Part shown: piece by piece, positions 33,473 to 43,739 of the stretch
Layout of the letters: each line of letters opens with the position of its first letter
Numbering within the stretch: position 1 is the stretch's first letter
Source: Henckelia pumila
Taxonomy: Eukaryota; Streptophyta; Magnoliopsida; Lamiales; Gesneriaceae
Reading direction: 5' to 3'
Length of the DNA: 64,000 bases
NCBI RefSeq assembly: GCF_033568475.1
Contig: NC_133123.1
Span: forward strand, 1,054,001-1,118,000
Notes under the pieces: model-generated
Seen by the model: only the letters and a program-made list of their open reading frames with translations
Told to the model about the DNA's origin: nothing
Database searches by the model: none
Translations under genes and position numbers: made by a program

Positions 33473-35716
33473 TTAATTCTTCCCCTTCTCTTTCACTCGC
33501 CAAATAAATTCCACGAATCGCCTTTTAAATTTTGCTTTTTTCGTGGCCTTCTTTGGTGGTTTTGGCGCTCTCTCGTTCGATGAATCAACCGCAATGTCGG
33601 CTTTTGAACGACCCTCCAAATTCATAACCGGCTCTATCAAGCATAATTTTTCAAAAGGGGTGTTAGATGACTTCATGAATATATTAAAAATTACACTCTC
33701 ACCGTCCACACCCATTGACAATGCACCTCTCTTCATCTCTATCTTGGCATCGGCAGTGGCCAAGAAAGGTCTCCCCAATATCAGGGGCATGTTTGCATCC
33801 TCCTTCATATCTAACACAACAAAATCCGCTGGAAAAATAAATTTATCTACTTTTACCAAAACATCTTTAATGATTCCATGCGGATATGTGATAGATCGAT
33901 CAGCCAACTGCAACGCGATCATGGTGGGCTTCACCTCACCAAGTCCTAAGCTTCTGAAAACAGACAAGGGCATGAGATTAATGCTAGCTCCTAAATCGCA
34001 AAGTGCATTATTAAAATAAAAAGAGCCAATAGTGCAAGGAATAGTAAAACTCCTTGGATCCTTAAGCTTTTGTGGCATCTTCTTTTGGAGCACTGCACTG
34101 CACTCTTCCGTTAAATTCACTACCTCGTTCTCTAGCAGCCTCCTCTTCTTGGACATCACCTCCTTGATGAACTTCACATAATTCGGCATTTGCTCCAAAG
34201 CTTCAGCAAAGGGAATGTTGATGTGAATCTTCTTAAAAATCTCCAAGAACTTGAAAAATTGCTCTTCCAATGCTTTCTTCTTGAACCTTTGCGGGTATGG
34301 AAGTGAAGGCTTATACATCGGTTTTGGCTTAGATTCAAGCTCCTTCTCTTTCTCCTCAACTTTTTCCTCAAGTTTCTTATCCGCAACAGTAGGAATTTGA
34401 ACTCCAACGTCTTTGGCACTCCGCACTTTTATGGAATTGCACTGCTCCTTGGGATTCACCTCAGTATTGCTAGGGAACTGGCCGCGATTGTTGTCCTTCA
34501 GTGCGTTCGCCAACTGCCCAATACTAGTCTCCATGGATTGCAACACTGCACCCATGTTGGCCATGTGCGTCTCCAAGCTGTCAAGGCGAGACTCATTTCT
34601 TGCCATCCGCTTACCTAATTCCTGCACAAAGGTACTAACCATATCCTCCAAAGACAACTTACCATCACCCTTATTAGTATTGTTAGTATATGAAAAATTT
34701 TCATTATTCCGCAAATTAGGGTAACAAGTATTGGAAATAGGATTACCTCTGTACGCTCCATAACCTCGGTAGCCATTTGGATTTATATAATTGACTTGCT
34801 CTATGGCCGGTGATCCTTCAACTCCAGTTGAATCTGCAATATTAATTTTATTCAGAGAAGCTACCTGTGTAGTCAGTGCAGATAACTGAGCAGTGATGGA
34901 CATGAGAGGATCCACTGCATACACTCCAGCTGGTTTCTTTACTCCTATACGCTCCGATGGCCATTGGAAAATATTGACCGTCATCTCCTCCAACATATCA
35001 TAAGCCTGAACATGATCCTTTGCAAATATAGTACCTCCAGCAGCAGAATCGACATTCATCCTTGTAGGCGCATTCAGTCCGTTGTAAAACCATTCGATCT
35101 GTTCCCAATCTGCAAAATTGTGGTTAGGACAACGTCTTAATAATTCTTTATACCTTTCCCACGCCTCGTATAACTGTTCAGTGTCCATCTGCCGGAAGGT
35201 GCTGATCTCGATCTTCAGTTGGGTGGTTTTGGCAGGAGGAAAATATTTTGCAAGAAATTTTTCTGCCATCACCTCCCAAGTAGTGATGCTTCCAAGTGGC
35301 AGTGATTGCAACCAACTTCTGGCTTGATCCCTGAGAGAAAATGGAAACAAGCGTAAGCGTATAATATCTTCAGGAACACCATTAAATTTTACCGTATCAG
35401 TAATTTCTAAGAAGGTCCTGAGATGCAGATAAGGATCAGCTGTAGCACTCCCATTAAATTGGTTCGATTGAACCATGTTTATCAATGCAGGCTTCAGCTC
35501 AAAATTGTTTGCATTGATAGTTCCTCGAGCGATTCCAGAATAGTGAGCCTGGATCGTCGGTCTGAAGTGATCTCTAATTGGCACTAGGGGAGCTTGATTT
35601 GCTTCTTGTTCAGCCATTATTTCAATTTCTTCTCTTCTAGCTCGTCTTAAAGCACGTGCAGTGCGCTCGATCTCCAGATCAAACAGTAGAGAATTAGCAC
35701 TTTGAGATCGTCGCAT
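33473..35716 (-). CDS. Gag-protease of the Athila-like element
   Basis: The first ATG of the open frame is at 35716 (MRRSQSANSLL); it runs uninterrupted for 747 codons. The central Gag region has the retrotransposon-gag pattern (LRLRLFPFSL... RDQARSWLQSLP, TWEVMAEKFLAKYFPP, ELLRRCPNH). A coiled, charged linker follows, then the protease with LCDLGASINLMPLSVF and LGRPFLATADA; DLGA replaces the usual DTGA/DSGA, as is common in Athila-type proteases. No zinc knuckle was found. The frame stops 20-odd residues after a Lys-rich tail, where autonomous Athila would continue into reverse transcriptase. The intact frame suggests recent selection or recent birth of this copy. Confidence 0.9.
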   Translation of the reverse strand: MRRSQSANSLLFDLEIERTARALRRARREEIEIMAEQEANQAPLVPIRDHFRPTIQAHYSGIARGTINANNFELKPALINMVQSNQFNGSATADPYLHLRTFLEITDTVKFNGVPEDIIRLRLFPFSLRDQARSWLQSLPLGSITTWEVMAEKFLAKYFPPAKTTQLKIEISTFRQMDTEQLYEAWERYKELLRRCPNHNFADWEQIEWFYNGLNAPTRMNVDSAAGGTIFAKDHVQAYDMLEEMTVNIFQWPSERIGVKKPAGVYAVDPLMSITAQLSALTTQVASLNKINIADSTGVEGSPAIEQVNYINPNGYRGYGAYRGNPISNTCYPNLRNNENFSYTNNTNKGDGKLSLEDMVSTFVQELGKRMARNESRLDSLETHMANMGAVLQSMETSIGQLANALKDNNRGQFPSNTEVNPKEQCNSIKVRSAKDVGVQIPTVADKKLEEKVEEKEKELESKPKPMYKPSLPYPQRFKKKALEEQFFKFLEIFKKIHINIPFAEALEQMPNYVKFIKEVMSKKRRLLENEVVNLTEECSAVLQKKMPQKLKDPRSFTIPCTIGSFYFNNALCDLGASINLMPLSVFRSLGLGEVKPTMIALQLADRSITYPHGIIKDVLVKVDKFIFPADFVVLDMKEDANMPLILGRPFLATADAKIEMKRGALSMGVDGESVIFNIFMKSSNTPFEKLCLIEPVMNLEGRSKADIAVDSSNERAPKPPKKATKKAKFKRRFVEFIWRVKEKGKN

Positions 35717-35857
35717 AGATTGCAATTAAAAGATAAGAAAAAATTAATTAGTAACTTAGAAAATAAAATAAAAACTCTAAATTAAAATCTAGACTAATTG
35801 GTAACAAGACTAAAAAAAATAATCAAAATTTACTCCCCGGCAACGGCGCCAAAAACT

Positions 35858-37246
35858 TGTTGTTGAATTTCCTCGCAAGTGTACGAGTGTCAAGTTTTAA
35901 TATAGTGAATAATTCAGATATCGATCCCACAGGAAGTAAAATGAAAATATTTAGTACTTGTAATTAAAATAATCCAAACTTTATCTAGAAAATCAAACTT
36001 TGAGGATTTTGCAATAAAAATAAAATAATTAAGAGATTTAAAAGCACGCACACAACTTTCAGATTAAAAATCAATCAGAGAAAAATGGTCTAGAGGTATA
36101 GATTTCACCTGGTTTCAACAACAATCAATCCTAAGTAATTAATCTTCATGAATTCCAATCAATTAATAGCCAAGAACACTTACGTTTATTATTTCCCTCT
36201 CCCGAGCAACAAATAATGTTTATCAACTACAATTCAATTCCAATATTCCTATTAAGAATTTATCGCAGTGATCTAACACAAAACAATGTTCTCTTTAAAA
36301 GCTCTGTTAAAATCATACACTCTCCCGAGCTGTATAAATAATTAGCAGTGTATTTTCTATTGTCCTATTCAAAATCCTCTCTCCCGAGCAATGACTTCAA
36401 ATAAATATAACAAATCAATTATTGATCAGATAATTGAAAAGACAATCAATTCTAGAAAAAATAATTAATCTAGAAGAAATCCAATTCAATAAAATCAAAA
36501 ATTCATGAAAGCGTCTACACCAGGTTCCATCCGACCTCTAGACTATAAAAATTAATTCATAATAAAATTCTGAAAACAATAAATAATAAATCCAAACATG
36601 TTCAGAATTAAATAAAAGATAAGAAACAAATCCGTCGTCGACGCCGTGTCCGGACTATCAAACTCCGTCTTCGTTCTTCAGATTAAGCTCCAGAAATCTT
36701 CTCAACAAATCACACAATCAACTCTCTGATATTCTGTATTATGAGTGTGTGGCGGCTCTTCCTTTCTCAAGTCTGACAAAAATCCTTTTATAGCGTGCAC
36801 AAAAGCCCACAAAATCCAGCCCATAAAAATTTCCCGATTTAATAAAATTTCCAAAACACAGCGACGGGGCAGGCGCTCAAGTGAAGGCGCGGGCGCGCCT
36901 TGATCTCGAAATCTCAATTCTCCCAATTTCCAAATCTTGCGCGATAGCTTTCCTCTTCTCCCCATTAGCGCTCAATTAAGCGCTGACCAATAAGCCCAAT
37001 AAGAAAGCCCAACACTGTTCATTCTTTCTCTTCTTCTCTTCTTTACGTTTCTTCTCTTTTCTTCTTTCTCCATTCTTTACTCTTTAATTTATTTCTCCAA
37101 ATAAATTCAATAATTATTCTTTTCTCCCCATAATTCCACAATTCACTGAAACACAAAAACAACAAAATACCCACATAAATCTGCTCGAAACAAGCAATTA
37201 ACAATTAAAAGCATATATAAATTAAGTGTATAAAATACACTTATCA
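35858..37246 (-). repeat. 5' LTR of the Athila-like element
   Basis: Identical in length to the 3' LTR, with a handful of single-base differences. The TATA box is at plus 36784-36794. Confidence 0.95.
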
Positions 37247-39046
37247 AACTCTCATTTATAAAACTTGCATTCATGCATCGTCCGTTGGACCGACCTCTGC
37301 CTCTTTTTCATGTCCACCCACGTAGTCATCAATGATGCATCAACATCGTCGTTACCTGCACCATTCAAGTATAGTGAGTCTAAAAACTCAGCAAGAAAAA
37401 TGCATAAAAAAGATTTTCTAAAACTTTAAATGAGAAAAACATTCCATATACTTTCATGCAAAACCTAACGTACATACATCTTGATGTAACTATATCATAA
37501 AATATTTAAGGGGTTGATTAAGTATGAGAATTGTCGTAACCGTAATAATGAGTCATTCATAGGTTCTTGTTGTACAACAAGCATATGACATTACGCCCGT
37601 AACTTTCGTTCTTTGGATAGCCGCTCTGGAGCTCATCCCAAAGTGCATACCCCATATAACCATCCCATAAGCCATGTTTGGATAGTCGCTTCGGAGCTCA
37701 TCCCGAAGTGCATACCCCGTATAATCATCACAAGACGCATAAATCATCAAAATATGTTTCATGTAACATATCATTCTTTTTATCATATCATTTTGTATAA
37801 TCATAAAATCATGCTCATAAAATTTCTCGTGATGCTAACATACTTACAAACTTCAAAACATTTCATGAGAAATTAGTTTTTAAGAGAAAGTCACATAAAC
37901 ATGCAATACATAACTTAACCGATCCACGTGAGATATTTCGTCCGTCTCGGACAATCTATTTTGAAACTTTTTTCCATCCAATGTCTTAAAAACACTTAAA
38001 AGATCTTAAAATTGAATTACGGACTTAAAATGGTTCAACTCAAAATTTTGAGACAGAACCCCGCTTTCTCGGGTTCACAAAGTGCCCGCTCGAGCGAGGC
38101 ATGTCTCTCGCTCGGACGCACTTTTATGCGTTCGAGCGAGAGGCGGTCTGCCGAAAACTCCCAGCGACGAAAATTGTGATCCCTTTTCTACCTGATTTTC
38201 TCAACTTTAAACGATTTTCCTTCACCCAAAAATATTGACATTTGAAAAAAAATCATTTCAAGATATGAAAACTTCAAAACTTGAAAAGAATTTTGCCCCA
38301 AAACAACCAACATCAATAGTTTGATTCAAAACATACAGAAACACCATATCACATCAAAATTTCTGCATCTTAACTTCAAAACTCATCTTACCTCAATACA
38401 TCTACACCCAAGACATCAAGAACATCTCACGCTTCACGTTTAGACATCATATTCATGAATTTACAAAGAAACATGCATCGATCATCATAAAAACCACTTA
38501 GGGTTACAACTTCAAAATATATATAGTCTTGAATGAGTTTTAAAATAGTAAAAACTTGCCTGAATCGATCGATTGGAATTAACCTGAGCGATATGATGAT
38601 ATATCCTTGAGAACTCACAAGAAACCTAGCCTTGGATCGCAGCGTTGAACGAGAGAGCTTTTGAGAGAAAAGAATGTGTTCAAAGGAAAAGAAAAAAAAA
38701 ACTGAACGCTTGATTTTCTTTTTTATTTTTTGTAACTTGTGACTAATGGGCTCTCAACACGGCCCATTAATTACACTAAAAAATATTTTAAAATTATACT
38801 CTCTCAATAAATAAAATAAATTGCATCCTATTAAATTTTAGTTAAAATAATTTTTCATAACTTGCTCTAAGGCTAGCCTCGTTCCTATGACCCAAAATTA
38901 AATACCAACCTAAAAACTTTAAAAAAAATCACATCATGTCACATAAAATTTCATGCATTAAAATGATTCACATAATTAAACATAACAATTAAATACTCTA
39001 AATAACATGCATTAAATTATATAATTTAATTTATATATATATATAT

Positions 39047-39080
39047 ACTAGGAAAGTGCACGTGCGTTGCACATAGATAA
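39047..39080 (-). mobile_element. Helitron 3' terminus (minus orientation)
   Basis: On the minus strand the sequence reads TGTGCAACGCACGTGCAC, then TTTCCTAG, then T. This is a short GC hairpin followed about 5 bp later by CTAG and a target T, the structural 3' end of plant Helitrons. The insertion site is an AT run. The body would extend to higher coordinates; I could not find the 5' TC end or any Rep/helicase. Confidence 0.65.
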
Positions 39081-41043
39081 CTAACAGTTGAAAACATGAT
39101 TATGAAATTTAGATAATGTTTAAATTCGTTTACTATTTTTAGGAGTATTTATCAATCTAAATAGTGCAAAACAAAATAAATTTAGAAAAAATGTGCATGA
39201 CGATAAATCATTAATATTCACCTATACATATGTGACAGTTTTCAATCCGTATTTTTCATGATTTTGATACAAGGACAACTCTCTTCAAGTCAGAAAAGAT
39301 ACTCACTCTGTCTCAATTATTTAGACCTACTTTTTTCACACGGATTATGAAAAATCATCAAGAAAACAAATTTTGTAAAAACTTCCTATTTACCATATTT
39401 AATGTATTCAAAAAATGATTGCACAATTTCAAAATGTAGTTAAAGTATATTATTAAAGAAGTGTATCTCTAAAAAAAATAAACGAGTGTAAAAAAAATAT
39501 TACAAAATATAGTATATACTTATATATTTGGGAAAAAAACATGACCTATATAATTGGGGCGGGTGAATTATTTTTTTTTTCCATCCAAATACTAATCATA
39601 AAGAAAAACAATAAAAATAATGTAGGACTAAATGTATGCAACTTACCAATAACTATAGTTGGTAGTGACAATGTAACTCAAATTTTTTAAATTGCACAAC
39701 AACTCAAGCTCTATGTTTCGAAAAAAAATTTAATTAAAAAATGATCATATTAATATTAAACTAAAAACCCTAAAATTGTTATTAAAATCAATATCACTCA
39801 AATTTGTGCTAAATTTTAACCATTTAAAATCCTTCTCAATTTTTTTAGAGTTACATAATAAAATAGTTAATTTTATATCAAAGTGATTTTTTCTGTAAAT
39901 TAATTTAATGTGAAATAAGAATTCTCAAATGATATGAATAAAATAAATATGTGTAATAAAACGCATATTTTAAAGATAAAAATACAATTGTGTTTTAGGG
40001 AAAAAAATGAATCAAGATGTCATATGTATATAAATATTATATTATATATAGCCTACATTAAATTCAAAATAGAAAGTAATTTCTATATTTTAATACTTCT
40101 CATTAATTAATTTATATTTCTATGAATAAAACTGAAAATAAATCAAAATAATTAAATTATAGTGCAAATAAATGTTAGAAAATTTTACAAAAGCGCACTT
40201 AAAATCCACATACTCTAAATACTCAGTTTCATTGGAAAGACAATTTAAAAAAATGACATTTACTGACATATTTTAAAGGGCACTTGTGGATTTTTTTTTA
40301 TAAAAAAAGAGTTTTAAATTTTTTTTAATCTATTTACTCTACTCGTGGCTATTAGTGAAAAATTATATGTAAAGGTTGAAAACCAAAAAAATCTGGAAGC
40401 CAAACCTTTTGAAATATCATCAAAGACACGAAGATGAAAGAAAAATTTATTTATATTTAAGATGATGAAAAGGAAACAAAAAATACATTAGTTTTCAAAA
40501 AAAAAAAAGTGGATAGTTGGTCATAATAATTAACAGACATTTAGCAAAAATAAATTCAATGCAAACACACGGATCCAAATTACAATGCATCAATCAATAA
40601 TCCTTTCACTATACATTAAATAATAAAACATTAGCTCTTATAATTTTTTATCCTAGGAATATCACTATAATGTTATCAAATTTGTTAGAGTTAAGTATAC
40701 TATATATATTAATGACCCTATTAAGTTAGTACAAAAAAATGACTTAAACAACCTTAAGAACCATAAATAAATTATAGATAGAAAAAGAATATATATGAAT
40801 AAAATTGAAATAAATCAAACTAATCAAATCGTAGTGCAAATAAACGTTAGAAAATATTCGATTGATATAATGACTTCCGATTAAAAAAACCAAAACTAAA
40901 GAAGAGTTTACGTGGATGTACTCTTTGTTCCTTACTATGAATTTTATCCCAGTGAGTTTTTCCAAGTATGATTTTTAACAAGGTAGTATAAATACACGTA
41001 ATAAAAAAAATTCATTATATCACGATCATCATCACAAGTGAAG
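39081..41043. other. AT-rich DNA, probably Helitron body or intergenic
   Basis: No gene is recognisable. It includes a decayed Stowaway-like MITE near 39300. The rest has short A/T runs and no long open frames of known type. Confidence 0.4.
39300..39552. mobile_element. Decayed Stowaway-like MITE, same family as 24872-25131 but inverted
   Basis: The left end CTCACTCTGTCTCAATTA and right end TAATTGGGGCGGG are degenerate CTCCCTCCGTCCCAATTA ends. The interior contains CACACGGATTATGAAAAATC, ATTGCACAATTTCAAAATG and AACAAATTTTGTA phrases that are reverse complements of segments inside the MITE at 24872-25131. Confidence 0.7.
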
Positions 41044-41427
41044 TGTTGAAAAATAGTTGAAAATGTTTAAAATATGTATGTGATGATGTATTTATTTTTG
41101 GATGATGTATTTATTTTTGGACTATTTTTCAATGAGGTTCTATAAATAGATATCTCCATTTGTGAAGGAAAACACGATTGAGTAAAGAAAATTTTATAAA
41201 GTGTTAAGTTTGATATATTTAATAGTTGAGAATTTTACTTTTTATCATAAATTTTTAATTGTTACAACAATAATAACATTTTTGATATATTCATGAAACT
41301 TTAAATTTATGCCTATTAACTATTAAGTACCCCTAATTATATATTATGATCACTTAACTTCCTTATAAATTTATTTTGGTAAATTTTAATATTTGTAAAT
41401 AATTTTCACCATCATATATTTTCAACA
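41044..41427 (+). mobile_element. Possible solo LTR, 384 bp
   Basis: The ends TGTTGAAAA and TTTTCAACA are perfect 9-bp inverted repeats with TG...CA. A TATA-like CTATAAATAGA is near 41141. A 20-bp tandem duplication (GATGTATTTATTTTTGGA-type) lies near 41080-41120. No matching 5-bp target duplication is visible (TGAAG versus GATAG), which lowers confidence. Confidence 0.4.
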
Positions 41428-41508
41428 GATAGATCGATTTATTTTCTATTTTATCTTATTTGAATGCACACTGAACAAATTTTCCTACAAAATTTCAGAT
41501 TCCTTACA

Positions 41509-41537
41509 CCCCCCCCCCCCCCCCCCCCCCCCCCCCC
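41509..41537. repeat. Poly(C) tract of 29 bases
   Basis: An uninterrupted C homopolymer, about 440 bp upstream of the DUF506 start codon. Its exact length may be a sequencing or assembly estimate. Confidence 0.9.
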
Positions 41538-41975
41538 ACGTACCATTTAATTGCTCATCAGAATTCAGAATCGTTGGATCTATCGAGTCTCGACCCTGTG
41601 GCCCAATAAAAAGCCTATTTGAATGGAAAGGGTCTTCTAATTTTTATTGGGCTAGAAACCTTAATTTTGGACTTCAGACCCATTTCAATTGGATCTGGAT
41701 CTGAAGATGAGATACCGCCACGTTTGAATAGACAACAGTTTGTGGTGGCCCAGTTTACTCGGGATTTGTTCATATTCGAGTTTATCTGAAAGGGATGACG
41801 TGGACCCTTCCTATCTATTTTTTGTATTTTTAAATAAATAAATAACATTGGATATTACTCATCCAGCTGACGGGGATCAACCAGGCGTATAAATGAAAGC
41901 TCCTGGTTTCAAAAAAATTATAAATTCCCTTGTGAAATATATTGTACATATATGTATATAGTTTTCGCCGAGATT

Positions 41976-43158
41976 ATGGCTAGGATTCCCATCAAGCACC
42001 GGATTCTGATGTGTGGCAGCTCGGAGATCGAATCTCCCGACGATCCGGTGGCGATTGATTTTTCCGACACAGTTTTCGAGTTATTGAGCCAGGAATCCGA
42101 GCCATCGTCGTTGGCGAGCAGTATCGATCGTGAAGAGGAGGATGAAGAGGAAGATAATCGAAATGTAATCGATAATGGTGATCCTGAAGATAATAATGAT
42201 CGCTTCTGGGAGACCCGACATCAATTGTTACAAGTAGGTGGATGGATGATACATTCAGTCGTTTTTTCCTTTTTCGATCTGCGTAAAAAATCTGAAAATA
42301 TCGAAATTGAAAGCCAATGATTGAATGGATGGAGTTTTTCTTGTTGTTGGTGCTAATTGAATTTATACTTGTGGTATTTGATGTGTTGCAGGGTATAATT
42401 TGCAGAACAAGTTCTTTAGAAACAAAAATCAGACGTTTTGCCAAGGAAGCATTAAGAGGGGCGCAACTGTCGGGAAATACGTGTGCCTGCGGCAGCGCGT
42501 TCCAAATTGGTTGCCGGAAATGTCTAATGGAGGAGCTGCGCCGCTGCCTCCATAATGCCGGTTATAACAGTGCAATTTGCAAGTCCAAATGGAAAAGTTC
42601 ACGTGATATTCCATCGGGTATTCATATTTAATCTCGACAATAGTATCTCTATCTCTTTCCGTGTGTATAATGTTTCTTTTGTTTTTCTTTGATGATTATA
42701 ATTCCGATAAATGTTAAATCAAGATGTTTGTTTCAGGGGAACACACATTCTTGGATGTATTGGACAACTCGAATCCAAAAAAAGAAGTGAGAGTGATCAT
42801 TGAGCTGAATTTTCGGGCCGAATTCGAGATGGCCCGAGCAAACGAAGAGTATGACAAGCTTGTCAAGATGCTGCCTGAAATGTTTGTTGGGAAGATCGAG
42901 AGGCTACTGGGATTGCTAAAGATTTTGTGCGCTGCTGCTAAGAAGTGCATGAAGGAGAAAAAAATGCATCTGGGCCCGTGGAGAAAGCATCGTTACATGC
43001 AAGCCAAGTGGCTTCGAACTTGTGAGAGAACGGCATTGTCTCCACCTCCGTCTTTGGGGTTTTCAGGCCTTCTAGCACCACCGGCGGTATCCACACTCAC
43101 TGCAGATATGATGAACAACTTCACGAATCTGCATAGGCCCGTGGTTAAAGTGCTTTGA
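41976..43158 (+). CDS. DUF506 (PDDEXK-like) family protein
   Basis: Three exons, 41976-42233, 42392-42617 and 42737-43158, join in phase with GT-AG introns into 301 residues plus stop. The start is the first ATG (MARIPIKHRIL) of the open frame. An acidic stretch (EEEDEEEDN) precedes the DUF506 core: FAKEALRGAQLSG, then CGSAFQIGCRKCLMEELRR, GYNSAICKSKW, a central EHTFLDVL and VRVIIELNFRAEFEMARA, and MKEKKMHLGPWRKHRYMQAKW. Family knowledge: DUF506 proteins carry a PDDEXK nuclease-like fold, and most members have no assigned function; some are reported to respond to hormones or phosphate and to affect root hairs. The gene is convergent with the receptor kinase downstream. Length and exon layout are normal for the family. 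Confidence 0.93.
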
Positions 43159-43169
43159 ACTTTGGGAAA

Positions 43170-43228
43170 GTTACAAGTTTTGATGTACAGGCGTAAAGCT
43201 ACAAGTTTTGATGTACAGGCGTAAAGCT
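43170..43228. repeat. 28-bp tandem duplication in the DUF506 3' UTR
   Basis: ACAAGTTTTGATGTACAGGC followed by GTAAAGCT occurs at about 43173 and again at 43201, directly after the stop codon. Confidence 0.9.
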
Positions 43229-43739
43229 AGCTAGGAAGTGTAAATCGTGTGGTGTCCCATTACCTTGTAAGATGTTGTCTCTATAATAAGATGTAATCGA
43301 ACACGAGGCCTTCAGATGCACCACAGAGGAACCAAACCATAGATATGAATGAAGGTGAAGAGGCAAATCAAAATTGTACCACCCACGCATGTTATTGTAC
43401 ATAGTCAATAATGATGTATATTTTGTCACCTCTTATAATTACAATGTGATTCGCAAAATGAATATTACTTCTTTTATGTACAGCCAAAATCCTGAAAAAA
43501 CCATGAATTACGAAAAACCAAAGATGAAATGAATCTCTACATATAAACAATCTATTCAAGAAATAACAAATTTCAAACCAACTATTTCCCAATCTGCAGA
43601 TGAACACCGCTAGTTTCTACATCAGCAAAAGTGCAAAACCATTTCCACACGCAGCTAAATCCACTACAACTTTAGGTCATTTGTTTTGGAGCAGGCAACG
43701 GAAACGAAGAATCAGTCACATTAACTCGTTGAGATTTAC

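Larger units (their letters stand above)
28570..37246 (-). mobile_element. Non-autonomous Athila-like LTR retrotransposon, 8.7 kb
   Basis: LTRs of 1389 bp each (28570-29958 and 35858-37246) run TGATAAGTG...CAACA on the minus strand. The target duplication AACTC flanks it exactly (28565-28569 and 37247-37251). The PBS, seen on the plus strand as CCCCGGCAACGGCGCCA (35835-35851), matches the 3' end of plant tRNA-Asp. The polypurine tract AGTTTGGGGGTA lies next to the other LTR. The internal region encodes a gag-protease and a second ORF but no reverse transcriptase, RNase H or integrase. Near-identical LTRs imply a recent jump, presumably using enzymes from an autonomous relative. Confidence 0.95.
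28335..39030 (-). mobile_element. 5' LTR of the old minus-strand gypsy element, split by the Athila-like insertion
   Basis: Pieces 28335-28569 and 37252 to about 39030 are continuous across the target site of the younger element. In minus orientation the LTR ends GGGACGTTACA next to the PBS. The U3 side is cut off near 39030-39047, where a Helitron end begins, so the TG start is not seen. At 38060-38150 it holds a cluster of CGCTCGAGCG and CTCTCGCTCG palindromic motifs. Confidence 0.6.

Noticed and set aside
33543..34019. 158-codon plus-strand frame
   Set aside because: Shadow of the minus-strand gag-protease, whose conserved motifs fix the coding strand.
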